DNA of 64,000 nucleotides from Clostridia bacterium (GTDB taxonomy: Bacteria > Bacillota > Clostridia > Oscillospirales > CAG-382). The DNA lies in contig JAFYKY010000005.1 in the NCBI GenBank assembly GCA_017537345.1, forward strand, positions 124,001 to 188,000. The letters run 5' to 3'. The notes under the pieces were generated by a model. It made no database searches. It was not told the origin of the DNA and saw nothing but the letters and a program-made list of their open reading frames with translations. The translations under genes and the position numbers were made by a program. Shown here piece by piece: positions 1-7,161 of the stretch; position 1 is the first letter of the stretch; each line of letters begins with the position of its first letter.

Positions 1-1
1 T

Positions 2-235
2 ACCGAAGGACCCGAAAAGTTTGATAAGCTTTACGAGGAAGGCAAGCTTACCAAGATCTACTCCACAAACCTCTCTTACATTCCCGAATCCATAAAGAAG
101 CGTCCTTGGTTTGTTGAAGTTGACCTTTCCAAGTTCATGGCAAAGATCATCAACACCCTCAATCATGACGATTCTATCTCTCCCCTTCTGGATTCCACCC
201 AGAGAATTAAACGTCTTTTGAAGAAAAATATGTAA
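2..235 (+). CDS. prs: Ribose-phosphate pyrophosphokinase, C-terminal end (partial)
   Basis: The 5' end lies outside the window. Seventy-seven C-terminal residues are visible, ending in TAA. The segment has the order seen at the end of clostridial-type PRPP synthetases: an acidic EEGKL stretch, STNLSYIPES, a PWFVEVDLSKF strand and helix, then SPLLDSTQRIKRLL. PRPP synthetase makes phosphoribosyl pyrophosphate from ribose 5-phosphate and ATP for nucleotide, His and Trp synthesis. The active-site region is not in view, so the call rests on the tail alone. No terminator is seen before the rpsF promoter, so some read-through into rpsF is possible. Confidence 0.65.
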   Translation, partial: TEGPEKFDKLYEEGKLTKIYSTNLSYIPESIKKRPWFVEVDLSKFMAKIINTLNHDDSISPLLDSTQRIKRLLKKNM

Positions 236-242
236 TTAGCTG

Positions 243-271
243 TTGACAAGCGGCAAAAAATGTGATAAAAT
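243..271 (+). promoter_or_regulatory. Sigma-A type promoter of rpsF-ssb-rpsR
   Basis: TTGACA at 243-248 and TAAAAT at 266-271 are separated by 17 bases. A TG one base before the -10 box makes it an extended -10 promoter. It lies about 87 bases before rpsF, leaving a structured leader. Confidence 0.75.
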
Positions 272-283
272 TACTCGGTTTCA

Positions 284-329
284 GAAAATCGACTATTCGG
301 TTTTCTCCTTGCTCCGATAAAATTTCGGG
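284..329 (+). promoter_or_regulatory. Structured leader of rpsF, possible S6:S18 autoregulatory site
   Basis: Two hairpins can be drawn between the promoter and the rpsF start. One pairs GAAAATCG (284-291) with CGGTTTTC (298-305). The other pairs CTCCGA (312-317) with TTCGGG (324-329). Leaders of rpsF operons in many bacteria bind the S6:S18 complex and repress translation. I cannot fold the sequence to test for the conserved motif, so the regulatory role is inferred from position. Confidence 0.35.
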
Positions 330-357
330 GCCTTAAAGTCCAAAAGGAGGTGCTAAA

Positions 358-654
358 ATGGAACAGAACAAAACGCTGTACGAAACCGTCTTCATCGTTA
401 ACAACACTCTCGGTGAAGAAGCAGTAAAATCTCTCGTAGAAAAGTTCACAGGTCTTATAGCAGAAAACGGTGCTATCGAATCTGTAAACGAATGGGGCGT
501 AAGAAGATTTGCTTACCCTATCGAGGATCTTACCGAAGGTTATTATGTGCTTGTTAAGTTTACATCCGCTCACGATTTCCCCGCAGAGCTTGATCGTATC
601 TACAACATCACAGACGGCATTCTTCGTTCGCTCATTATAAAGTGCGAACAGTAA
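358..654 (+). CDS. rpsF: 30S ribosomal protein S6
   Basis: The protein has 98 residues, the usual length. It starts TLYETVFIVNNTLGEEAVKS and carries the family blocks NEWGVRRFAYPIEDLTEGYY and the ILRSLIIKCE tail. S6 binds the central domain of 16S rRNA as a dimer with S18. A strong ribosome binding site, AAAGGAGG at 343-350, fixes the start. It is first in the rpsF-ssb-rpsR operon, the standard order in Firmicutes, so S6 and its partner S18 are co-transcribed. Confidence 0.97.
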   Translation: MEQNKTLYETVFIVNNTLGEEAVKSLVEKFTGLIAENGAIESVNEWGVRRFAYPIEDLTEGYYVLVKFTSAHDFPAELDRIYNITDGILRSLIIKCEQ

Positions 655-667
655 TCGGAGGTCAGTT

Positions 668-1099
668 ATGTCATTTAACAAAGTAATTCTCGTCGGCAAC
701 ATTACTGCCGATCCCGAATTGAAGCAGACCCCTAACGGAGTTATGGTTTCTACTTTCTCCCTTGCAGTGTCCAGAAAGTTCACCCGCACCGGAGAACAGC
801 CTCAGACCGACTTTATAAACGTTGTCTGCTGGCGCCAGACCGCCGAATTTGTTTCCCGTTATTTTACCAAAGGTATGCCTATGCTTGTTTGCGGTTCTCT
901 TCAGACCAGAACCTGGACTGATAAAGACAACAACAAGCGCTATGCCACCGAAGTCGTCGCTGATGAAGTATCCTTTGTAGAACGCAAGTCTGCTGCAGAC
1001 GGTTCCAGAGATTTTTCAAGAAGCGTACCTTCTTACAGCTCTCCCCGTGCGGACTCTTCCTTTGAAGAGCTTTCTGCCGACGATGAGCTGCCGTTCTGA
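668..1099 (+). CDS. ssb: Single-stranded DNA-binding protein
   Basis: The protein has 143 residues. An OB-fold occupies about residues 1-105 (FNKVILVGNITADPELK, FINVVCWRQTAEFVSRYFTKG, EVVADEVSFV). A short low-complexity linker follows, and the protein ends in the acidic tip DDELPF, the SSB tail that recruits replication and repair partners. It coats single-stranded DNA at forks and in recombination. The start has a GGAGG site six bases upstream and lies 13 bases after rpsF. Length and tail suggest the main replicative SSB. Confidence 0.97.
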   Translation: MSFNKVILVGNITADPELKQTPNGVMVSTFSLAVSRKFTRTGEQPQTDFINVVCWRQTAEFVSRYFTKGMPMLVCGSLQTRTWTDKDNNKRYATEVVADEVSFVERKSAADGSRDFSRSVPSYSSPRADSSFEELSADDELPF

Positions 1100-1124
1100 A
1101 ATCTGAAAAAGGAGGAATTTTTCC

Positions 1125-1415
1125 ATGGATAACGTAAATGTTAACGCTCCTGCAAACACTGCCGCTCCTGCAGAGGCAAGAGAGAGCCAGAAGGCTTTCC
1201 GTCCCCGCAGAAAGAAGAAGGTTTGTGTTTTCTGTGCAGAGAAGATAGAAAACATTGATTACAAGGATGTTAGCAAGTTCAGAAAGAACCTTTCCGAAAG
1301 AAGCAAGATCCTTCCCAGAAGAGTTACCGGTACTTGTGCAAAGCACCAGAGACAGCTTACTGTTGCTGTTAAGCGCGCAAGAACTCTCGCTCTCATTCCC
1401 TACGTATCTGACTAA
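1125..1415 (+). CDS. rpsR: 30S ribosomal protein S18
   Basis: The protein has 96 residues. The N-terminus is extended by about 25 residues rich in Ala and Glu. The conserved core is [35 protein letters not shown] and [11 protein letters not shown]. The CxxC pair plus a third Cys suggests the zinc-type (C+) form. S18 pairs with S6 in the platform of the small subunit. AAAGGAGG precedes the start, and the operon ends at the hairpin just after the stop codon. Confidence 0.97.
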   Translation: MDNVNVNAPANTAAPAEARESQKAFRPRRKKKVCVFCAEKIENIDYKDVSKFRKNLSERSKILPRRVTGTCAKHQRQLTVAVKRARTLALIPYVSD

Positions 1416-1427
1416 TAGATATTTCAA

Positions 1428-1458
1428 GCCGCCGTTAAAAAACGGCGGCATATTTTTT
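1428..1458 (+). terminator. Intrinsic terminator after rpsR
   Basis: A perfect 9-bp stem GCCGCCGTT/AACGGCGGC (1428-1436 and 1441-1449) has a four-A loop and a following T-rich run. It closes the rpsF operon. Confidence 0.92.
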
Positions 1459-1475
1459 AACACGGCAGGTGTATC

Positions 1476-2279
1476 GTGAAAAACATATTTGAAAGCAAAA
1501 ACATAACCGAATACGCTATTATTCCTTTTGACGAAAAGCTTGTTATAAATCCCCGTCTTATGCCGGAAGAAGAAATCAACAGCATTATAGTTTTTTTGGT
1601 TCCTTACAAAAGCGCAGATCAGCCCAAAGATAATTACGGAATTTCCGCTTATGCGCGCGTAAAGGATTATCACGGATATATGAGATCCTTGTTCAGCGGA
1701 CTCGTTCCCGAATTATCAAACAAATTCGGTGTGAATTTTTACGGATTTGCAGATCATTCTCCCGTTAACGAAAAGTTGTGCGCAGCATACGGCGGTTTGG
1801 GAGTTATCGGAAGAAATTCCCTTTTGATCAACAAAAAATACGGAAGCTATGTGTTTATCGGCGTATGTTTATCTCCGCTGAAAGCAGTAAACACATCGCA
1901 GGAAATTACCGCGTGTATAAACTGCGGGAAATGCATCCTGCACTGCCCCGGAAACGCTATTACAGAAAAAGGAATAGATGCGGAAAAGTGTCTTTCCGGA
2001 TTATCTCAAAAGAAAAGGCTGACCGAAGAAGAACAAAAAGCAGTTACCGATGCGGGAATTTGCTGGGGATGCGATATATGCCAGAACGTGTGTCCGCTGA
2101 ACGAAAAAGCGCTATATTCTCCAATAGATTATTTCACAGACACATGCCTTGATAACGTTTCTCCGGAGCTGATAGAAAGCATGGACGACGAAGAATATTC
2201 AAAATATGCTTTCTCTTGGAGAAAAAAAGAAGTATTATTACGCAACATGCACTCTGCAGACCGAAAAAACAGAAAATAA
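1476..2279 (+). CDS. Short epoxyqueuosine reductase-like iron-sulfur protein
   Basis: The protein has 267 residues and begins at GTG; a weak GGCAGG site lies just upstream, inside the downstream edge of the rpsR terminator. Two 4Fe-4S clusters are visible: CINCGKCILHCPG at about residues 147-159 and CWGCDICQNVCPLN at about 195-208. Upstream are the QueG-like stretches KDYHGYM and YGGLGVIGRNSLLINKKYGS. QueG is a cobalamin-dependent enzyme that reduces epoxyqueuosine to queuosine in tRNA. Characterised QueG proteins are about 350-390 residues with a C-terminal HEAT-like region, which is missing here. It belongs to the QueG/DUF1730 superfamily, but the exact reaction is not proven by sequence. 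Confidence 0.7.
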   Translation: MKNIFESKNITEYAIIPFDEKLVINPRLMPEEEINSIIVFLVPYKSADQPKDNYGISAYARVKDYHGYMRSLFSGLVPELSNKFGVNFYGFADHSPVNEKLCAAYGGLGVIGRNSLLINKKYGSYVFIGVCLSPLKAVNTSQEITACINCGKCILHCPGNAITEKGIDAEKCLSGLSQKKRLTEEEQKAVTDAGICWGCDICQNVCPLNEKALYSPIDYFTDTCLDNVSPELIESMDDEEYSKYAFSWRKKEVLLRNMHSADRKNRK

Positions 2280-2294
2280 TTCGTCATATAAAAC

Positions 2295-2316
2295 AATACA
2301 ATATTTTGTATTTTTC
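2295..2316 (+). terminator. Weak terminator-like hairpin after the QueG-like gene
   Basis: A 7-bp AT-rich stem AATACAA/TTGTATT has a TATT loop and is followed by a T-rich stretch. The stem is weak, so termination would be partial. The rsmA promoter starts right after it. Confidence 0.4.
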
Positions 2317-2345
2317 TTGACAAATTCACATATATCTGCTATTAT
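2317..2345 (+). promoter_or_regulatory. Promoter of rsmA-pckG
   Basis: TTGACA (2317-2322) and TATTAT (2340-2345) are separated by 17 bases, 43 bases before rsmA. Confidence 0.75.
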
Positions 2346-2387
2346 TAACTTGCAGATATTTGGAATGTATGTGCGGAGGAAAAACCT

Positions 2388-3227
2388 ATGTCCGATTTTA
2401 TTAAAAAGAAAAAATACGGGCAGAATTTTCTTACCTCCGACCGTATCCCTGCTCGCATAGCAGCGGAAAGCGGTATTACATCCGAATGCGGTGTTATTGA
2501 AATAGGACCCGGCCTTGGCGTGCTTACAAAGCAGCTGCTTTCCGTTGCAAAAAAAGTAGTCGCCATCGAAATTGACGAAGAGCTTATCCCTATTCTTAAC
2601 GAAAAGTTTGCACAGCACGATAACTTTCTTTTAATAAACAAGGATATACTTGAGATAGACTTGGGTAAACTTATTGAAGAACAGTTTCCCGGTATGCCTG
2701 TTTGCGTCTGCGCTAACCTTCCTTACTACATTACCACACCTATACTTATGAAGCTTCTGGAAGGCAAGCACGGATTCCGCACCATCACAGTAATGGTTCA
2801 AAAGGAAGTTGCGCAAAGACTGTGCAGTAAGTGCGGCGACAGCGAATACGGCGCGATCACCGCTTCCGTAAACTATTACGCATCAGTTAAGCGGTTGTTC
2901 CCCGTAAAAGCAGGCAGCTTCTCTCCCCCGCCGAAGGTTGATTCGGCTGTAATAAGATTCGACCTGTTCGATACACCGCCCGTGACTCCTGCAGATGAAA
3001 ATACATTTTTTGCAGTAATACGCGCCGCCTTTGCTCAACGAAGAAAAACCCTTTTAAACGCTTTACACACCGCTTTCGGTGACAGACTGACCAGAGAACA
3101 GATCGCACAAATAATCGAAGACGCGGGTCTTAAAGCAGACGTGCGCGGTGAAAAGACAGATAATAAAACTCTGTGTTTTATTTCAGATAAAATATTTTTT
3201 AACATAAACGGAGGAAAACAAAAATGA
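2388..3227 (+). CDS. rsmA: 16S rRNA dimethyladenosine methyltransferase RsmA (KsgA)
   Basis: The protein has 279 residues, normal for the family. It carries KKYGQNFLTS, the SAM-binding block EIGPGLGVLTKQLL (about 39-52), the catalytic NLPYYITTP (about 111-119), and the RNA-contact region AGSFSPPPKVDSAVIRF. It dimethylates two adjacent adenines in the 3' hairpin of 16S rRNA late in 30S assembly. GGAGG lies upstream of the ATG. Its stop codon overlaps the pckG start as ATGA, an unusual pairing of a ribosome-assembly gene with a gluconeogenic one. Confidence 0.95.
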   Translation: MSDFIKKKKYGQNFLTSDRIPARIAAESGITSECGVIEIGPGLGVLTKQLLSVAKKVVAIEIDEELIPILNEKFAQHDNFLLINKDILEIDLGKLIEEQFPGMPVCVCANLPYYITTPILMKLLEGKHGFRTITVMVQKEVAQRLCSKCGDSEYGAITASVNYYASVKRLFPVKAGSFSPPPKVDSAVIRFDLFDTPPVTPADENTFFAVIRAAFAQRRKTLLNALHTAFGDRLTREQIAQIIEDAGLKADVRGEKTDNKTLCFISDKIFFNINGGKQK

Positions 3228-5023
3228 GCACTTACACCAAGAATGCAAAACTCAACGCATGGCTCGACGAAATGATCGAACTGTGCAACCCCGACAAAGT
3301 TGTTATCATCGACGGTTCCGACGAACAGATCGAAGCACTTCGTGAAGAAGCTTGCGCAAGCGGCGAAATGTTTAAGCTTAACCAGGAAAAGCTTCCCGGC
3401 TGCTATCTCCACAGAACTGCAGTTAACGACGTTGCTCGTGTAGAAGGCCGTACCTTCATCTGCACTCCCACCAAGGAAGAAGCAGGTCCCACCAACAACT
3501 GGATGGATCCCAACGAAATGTACGCAAAGCTTCTCGCTCTTTACAAGAATTCTTACAAGGGCAGAACTATGTACGTTATCCCCTACTCCATGAGCGTAGT
3601 AGGCAGTGATTTCGCAAAGAACGGTATCGAACTTACCGATTCTATCTACGTTGTACTCAACATGATCATTATGACCAGAGTTGGTACCGCAGTTCTTGAC
3701 GCTATGGGCGAAAACGGCGACTTTATCAAGGGTCTCCACGCAAGAGCTGATATGGACGAAAACAACAAGTATATCGTTCACTTCCCTCAGGACAACACCA
3801 TCATGTCCATCAACTCCGGCTACGGCGGAAACGTTCTTCTCGGCAAAAAGTGCTTCGCACTCAGAATTGCTTCCTACCTCGGCAGAAACGAAGGCTGGAT
3901 GGCTGAACACATGCTTATCCTCGGTATCGAAACTCCCGAAGGAGAAACCAAGTACGTTGCAGCTGCATTCCCCTCTGCTTGCGGTAAGACCAACTTGGCA
4001 ATGCTTATTCCTCCCAAGTCCTACACCGATAAGGGCTACAAAGTTACCTGCGTAGGCGATGATATCGCTTGGATCAGAGTAGGTAAGGACGGCAGACTCT
4101 GGGCTTGCAACCCTGAAAACGGCTTCTTTGGCGTTGCACCCGGTACCAACGTTAAGTCCAACCCCAACGCACTCGCTTCTACTATGAGCGGCACCATCTT
4201 CACCAACGTTGTTCTTAACAATGCTGACAACACCGTTTGGTGGGAAGGTCTTGATAAGAATCCTCCTGTTGACGCTATCGACTGGAAGGGTCGTCCTTGG
4301 AACGGTAAGGAATCCACCGAAAAGGGTGCTCATCCCAACTCCCGTTTCACTGCTCCCGCAAAGAACTGCCCCTGCATCTCTTCTGAATTTGATAATCCCG
4401 AAGGCGTTCCCCTTTCCGCTATCATCTTCGGCGGCCGTCGCGCAAAGACCGCTCCTCTGGTATACCAGTCCTTCGATTGGAAGCACGGTACCTTCGTTGG
4501 TTCTATCATGGCTTCCGAAACCACCGCTGCAGCTTCCGGCGCAGTTGGCGTAGTAAGAAGAGATCCTATGGCTATGCTTCCCTTCTGCGGCTACAATATG
4601 GGCGATTACTGGGCACACTGGCTCAAGATGGGCGAAGTTACCCCCAATCTTCCTAAGATCTTCCACGTTAACTGGTTCAGACTTACCGATGAGGGCAAGT
4701 TTATGTGGCCCGGCTTTGGCGACAACTTCCGCGTTCTCGAGTGGATCCTCAAGAGATGCGAAGGCAAGGTTGACGCTGTTGAAACCGCTATCGGTTACGT
4801 TCCCAACGCTGAAGACATCAACCTCGAAGGTCTTGATTACGAGATCGAAGCAGGCAGAAAGTTTGATATCAACGAGCTCAAGAACATCCTTACCGTTGAA
4901 AAGGATTACTGGCTTGCAGACTTCGAAAACATCAAGGAATTCTATGCAAAGATCGGTGATACCGTTCCCGCAGAACTTCGTAAGCAGTACGAAGATCAGC
5001 TTGCAAGACTTTCCGCAATGTAA
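3224..5023 (+). CDS. pckG: Phosphoenolpyruvate carboxykinase (GTP)
   Basis: The protein has 599 residues, typical of the GTP-dependent family. Key blocks are the P-loop PSACGKTNLAM (about 249-259), the metal-binding GDDIAW (about 278), SRFTAPAKNCPC (about 373), and FGGRR (about 403). The enzyme interconverts oxaloacetate and PEP with CO2 and GTP/GDP. In anaerobes it can run either way, for gluconeogenesis or for PEP carboxylation. Codon use is strongly biased toward C-ending codons, more than its neighbours, which suggests high expression. A GGAGG site precedes the start inside the end of rsmA. Confidence 0.95.
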   Translation: MSTYTKNAKLNAWLDEMIELCNPDKVVIIDGSDEQIEALREEACASGEMFKLNQEKLPGCYLHRTAVNDVARVEGRTFICTPTKEEAGPTNNWMDPNEMYAKLLALYKNSYKGRTMYVIPYSMSVVGSDFAKNGIELTDSIYVVLNMIIMTRVGTAVLDAMGENGDFIKGLHARADMDENNKYIVHFPQDNTIMSINSGYGGNVLLGKKCFALRIASYLGRNEGWMAEHMLILGIETPEGETKYVAAAFPSACGKTNLAMLIPPKSYTDKGYKVTCVGDDIAWIRVGKDGRLWACNPENGFFGVAPGTNVKSNPNALASTMSGTIFTNVVLNNADNTVWWEGLDKNPPVDAIDWKGRPWNGKESTEKGAHPNSRFTAPAKNCPCISSEFDNPEGVPLSAIIFGGRRAKTAPLVYQSFDWKHGTFVGSIMASETTAAASGAVGVVRRDPMAMLPFCGYNMGDYWAHWLKMGEVTPNLPKIFHVNWFRLTDEGKFMWPGFGDNFRVLEWILKRCEGKVDAVETAIGYVPNAEDINLEGLDYEIEAGRKFDINELKNILTVEKDYWLADFENIKEFYAKIGDTVPAELRKQYEDQLARLSAM

Positions 5024-5044
5024 TTTACGAAAAGTAAATATTTT

Positions 5045-5073
5045 AAGGCGTCCCAAACGGGACGCCTTTTTTT
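5045..5073 (+). terminator. Intrinsic terminator after pckG
   Basis: The stem AAGGCGTCCC/GGGACGCCTT has an AAAC loop and a T7 run. The core of this sequence recurs at 6362-6385. Confidence 0.92.
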
Positions 5074-5094
5074 ATTAAAATATTATAAAAACCA

Positions 5095-5149
5095 TTGACA
5101 TTCTCGATATTCGAGAATATAATATATATAGATACTCGAATATCGAGAA
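5095..5149 (+). promoter_or_regulatory. PadR promoter with two operator palindromes
   Basis: TTGACA (5095-5100) and TATAAT (5118-5123) are perfect consensus boxes with a 17-base spacer. The spacer itself is a palindrome with 7-base arms, TTCTCGA-TAT-TCGAGAA. A second copy at 5133-5149 matches the reverse complement of the first at 16 of 17 positions. The two centres are 32 bp apart, about three helical turns. PadR proteins bind such dyads and repress their own operons, so bound PadR would block both RNA polymerase and the early transcript region. Confidence 0.8.
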
Positions 5150-5163
5150 TAGGAGGCGAAAAT

Positions 5164-5484
5164 ATGCCGCGCGAAAAATTCCAAACATTGACCGAGCAGA
5201 TGTTTTATGTTTTGCTGTGCTTGAGGAACGAGTGCTACGGCCTTGACATATTGGATAAAGTTCCATCAATGACAAACGGCAGAGTGAACGTAGGCTCCGG
5301 AACCTTATATAACCTACTGGAACAATTTCTGGAGCTGGGCATAATACTTGAAACAAAGGTTGAAGGACGCCGCCGCAGTTATATATTAACGACCAAAGGA
5401 AAGGAAATGCTTGAAAAAGAGTATGTAAGACTTTGTGCGCAGGTTACGGATTACCGAAATATATTCGACACGGAGGTAAAATAA
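5164..5484 (+). CDS. PadR family transcriptional regulator
   Basis: The protein has 106 residues starting MPREKFQTLTEQMFYVLLCL. It is a winged-helix protein of the small PadR class: helix 1 with LTEQMFYVLL, recognition region VGSGTLYNLLEQFLELGII, and wing ETKVEGRRRSYILTTKGKEML. The ATG at 5164 is chosen because AGGAGG at 5151-5156 sits in front of it and an upstream in-frame ATG lies inside the promoter. The stop codon overlaps the next start by one base. PadR/DUF2812 pairs are common in Clostridia, and the regulator probably controls its own cassette. The ligand is unknown. Confidence 0.9.
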   Translation: MPREKFQTLTEQMFYVLLCLRNECYGLDILDKVPSMTNGRVNVGSGTLYNLLEQFLELGIILETKVEGRRRSYILTTKGKEMLEKEYVRLCAQVTDYRNIFDTEVK

Positions 5485-6356
5485 TGAAAAACACAAAAAG
5501 ACGTATGTTTAGATTTTCGTTGTACGATCGTACTGGAATTGTCGAATATCTGGAAGATCAAGCAAAGAGCGGTTGGGTGATAGAAAAGATTGATAATTTC
5601 GGTTTTAAGTTCAGAAAAATCGAGCCTAAAGACCTTCATTTTTCGGTTACGTATTTACCCGAGTTATCTGAATTTACGCCCTTACCAGATGATAAACAAA
5701 TGAAACTCTTTGATTTTTGTGAACATACCGGCTGGAAAAGTATCGAATCAACTCTGCAACTTCAAGTTTTTTATAACGAAAACGATGACCCTGTTCCCAT
5801 AGAAACCGATGCTTTAATTGAACTTGAGAATATTCATAAGGCAGGAAAGAAGAGCTTCTTACTAACGGGTTATTTGTTTGTTATTATTTCTGTGTTACAA
5901 TTACTTTCCGCTTTTCTCAGACCTTGTGATATTTATAATGTAACCTTTATTATTCTATGGTCAGTTTTGCTGATTGCACATTCTACCGAACTTATTCGTT
6001 ATTATTATTGGCGGAAAAAAGCGTTAAAAAATGCAATGACCGGCGGCTGTTTTACTCCTTCTAAATCAAATGTTTGGTTCAAAAACATATTAACCGTCTT
6101 TCTTTTATTATCGCTTTTGATGTTATTTGTTTCTTCGGCTTTCGAATTTGGTTTGCCGATAGTTGTTTTTATCATACTAAATGTTTCTGTATTGTTTTTG
6201 GCGGTTTCCGGTGTTTTACATTTGTCGAAAGCAATGCGTAATGACGGCGTTTCTGAGAAAACAAATAAAATAATAACTATATCATTAATTATTATAGTTA
6301 CTGTTTTCACAGTATCAATTATTTCCTTCATTGGAATCTTGCTTCAAATTATATAA
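5484..6356 (+). CDS. DUF2812 domain membrane protein
   Basis: The protein has 290 residues from ATG at 5484, behind GGAGG at 5472-5476. Residues 1-115 form the DUF2812 domain (MFRFSLYDRTGIVEYLEDQA, SGWVIEKIDNFGFKF, an EHTGWK motif). Five hydrophobic segments follow, at about 122-142, 152-170, 197-220, 221-243 and 262-288. The domain is nearly always encoded next to PadR regulators; its biochemical role is not established. Base composition is more AT-rich than the housekeeping neighbours. It may act as a membrane stress or drug-response protein under PadR control, which is inference from context only. Confidence 0.85.
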   Translation: MKNTKRRMFRFSLYDRTGIVEYLEDQAKSGWVIEKIDNFGFKFRKIEPKDLHFSVTYLPELSEFTPLPDDKQMKLFDFCEHTGWKSIESTLQLQVFYNENDDPVPIETDALIELENIHKAGKKSFLLTGYLFVIISVLQLLSAFLRPCDIYNVTFIILWSVLLIAHSTELIRYYYWRKKALKNAMTGGCFTPSKSNVWFKNILTVFLLLSLLMLFVSSAFEFGLPIVVFIILNVSVLFLAVSGVLHLSKAMRNDGVSEKTNKIITISLIIIVTVFTVSIISFIGILLQII

Positions 6357-6361
6357 ACAAA

Positions 6362-6385
6362 GCGTCCCAAACGGGACGCCTTTTT
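6362..6385 (+). terminator. Intrinsic terminator after the DUF2812 gene
   Basis: The stem GCGTCCC/GGGACGC has an AAAC loop and a T5 run. It is identical over 24 bases to 5048-5071, the terminator of pckG. Confidence 0.9.
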
Positions 6386-6440
6386 GTTATCGTCGGTTCC
6401 CCAAAAAGCAGCTGAATTCTTGGGGTGTTTATCGGGGTGA

Positions 6441-7106
6441 TTATGCTTCTTTTAGTTTTTCTTTACACCAAGTAAACAGCAAAGAAAACACTTCGTCGAA
6501 ACTGAATTCGCTTCCGTCGGATATCGACATTGCTGTATCAAGAACCGACTTATCGGTACCGCAAAGCACTTTTAAAAGCTCTTGCTTGGTTGCTATGAAA
6601 TTACCGCTTTCCAAGTAATGTATATTTTGCAAAATAAAAAACACAGATTTATACGTAAAAGGAAGACACGAAATATTATTTTCCTTGGAAGTGTGGATAT
6701 AGCGGTGACAAAGCTCGTGATACAGATTACCCAGACTCAGTTTAACAAAGGCACGTACATCGAATTCAGAGTATTCGGGCACAAGTTCAGAAAGAGTGCC
6801 ATAATAATCCTTTGTGGTGTGTAAAAGATGGCATATTTCAAGGGGATTCCAGTTTAATAATTCTTCTTTACCGCAAATAAAACCGCAGGATTTATCGTAA
6901 TCCGGCAATCTTAAAATTATATTTCTGTACGCTTCAAGATCGGCAACGGTAATATCGCGGATAACGACCATTATATCTATATCACTGTTTTCCGTGGCTT
7001 CACCTCTTAAATAACTGCCTTGTAAGCCGATATAAACAAGTCGTTCTTTATATTCGGTTTTTAGGTATTCTGTTAAAGTTTGGATATATTCTTCTGCTTT
7101 TAACAT
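6441..7106 (-). CDS. Nucleotidyltransferase-fold protein
   Basis: The protein has 221 residues. The N-terminal half shows the polymerase-beta nucleotidyltransferase signature GSYLRG (30-35) followed by SDIDIMV, with Asp42 and Asp44 as metal ligands. The rest is helical and resembles the C-terminal part of stand-alone aminoglycoside-type or MNT-like nucleotidyltransferases. Such enzymes transfer a nucleotide to a small molecule or protein; the substrate cannot be read from sequence. No HEPN partner gene is adjacent, which argues against an MNT/HEPN toxin pair. It lies 55 bases downstream of the GHL10 gene on the same strand, behind a hairpin. GAGGTG precedes the ATG. Confidence 0.7.
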   Translation of the reverse strand: MLKAEEYIQTLTEYLKTEYKERLVYIGLQGSYLRGEATENSDIDIMVVIRDITVADLEAYRNIILRLPDYDKSCGFICGKEELLNWNPLEICHLLHTTKDYYGTLSELVPEYSEFDVRAFVKLSLGNLYHELCHRYIHTSKENNISCLPFTYKSVFFILQNIHYLESGNFIATKQELLKVLCGTDKSVLDTAMSISDGSEFSFDEVFSLLFTWCKEKLKEA

Positions 7107-7126
7107 TGTTTCACCTCATTACTAAG

Positions 7127-7154
7127 TGAACGCCTGAAAAAAATCAGGCGTTCA
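7127..7154. terminator. Perfect 11-bp hairpin between the GHL10 and nucleotidyltransferase genes
   Basis: TGAACGCCTGA/TCAGGCGTTCA has a six-A loop. The T run lies on the + strand side (7156-7163), so a canonical terminator would read rightward, against the flanking genes. On the - strand there is no U tail, so it may protect or attenuate the pot-GHL10 transcript instead. Confidence 0.6.
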
Positions 7155-7161
7155 ACTTTTT

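Noticed and set aside
3035..5056. 673-codon open frame antisense to pckG
   Set aside because: It mirrors a gene with strong C-ending codon bias, which removes stop codons on the other strand. It has no ribosome site or recognisable domain.
6441..7106. MNT/HEPN toxin-antitoxin pair
   Set aside because: The nucleotidyltransferase motif is clear, but at 221 residues it is larger than MNT antitoxins and no HEPN gene is adjacent.
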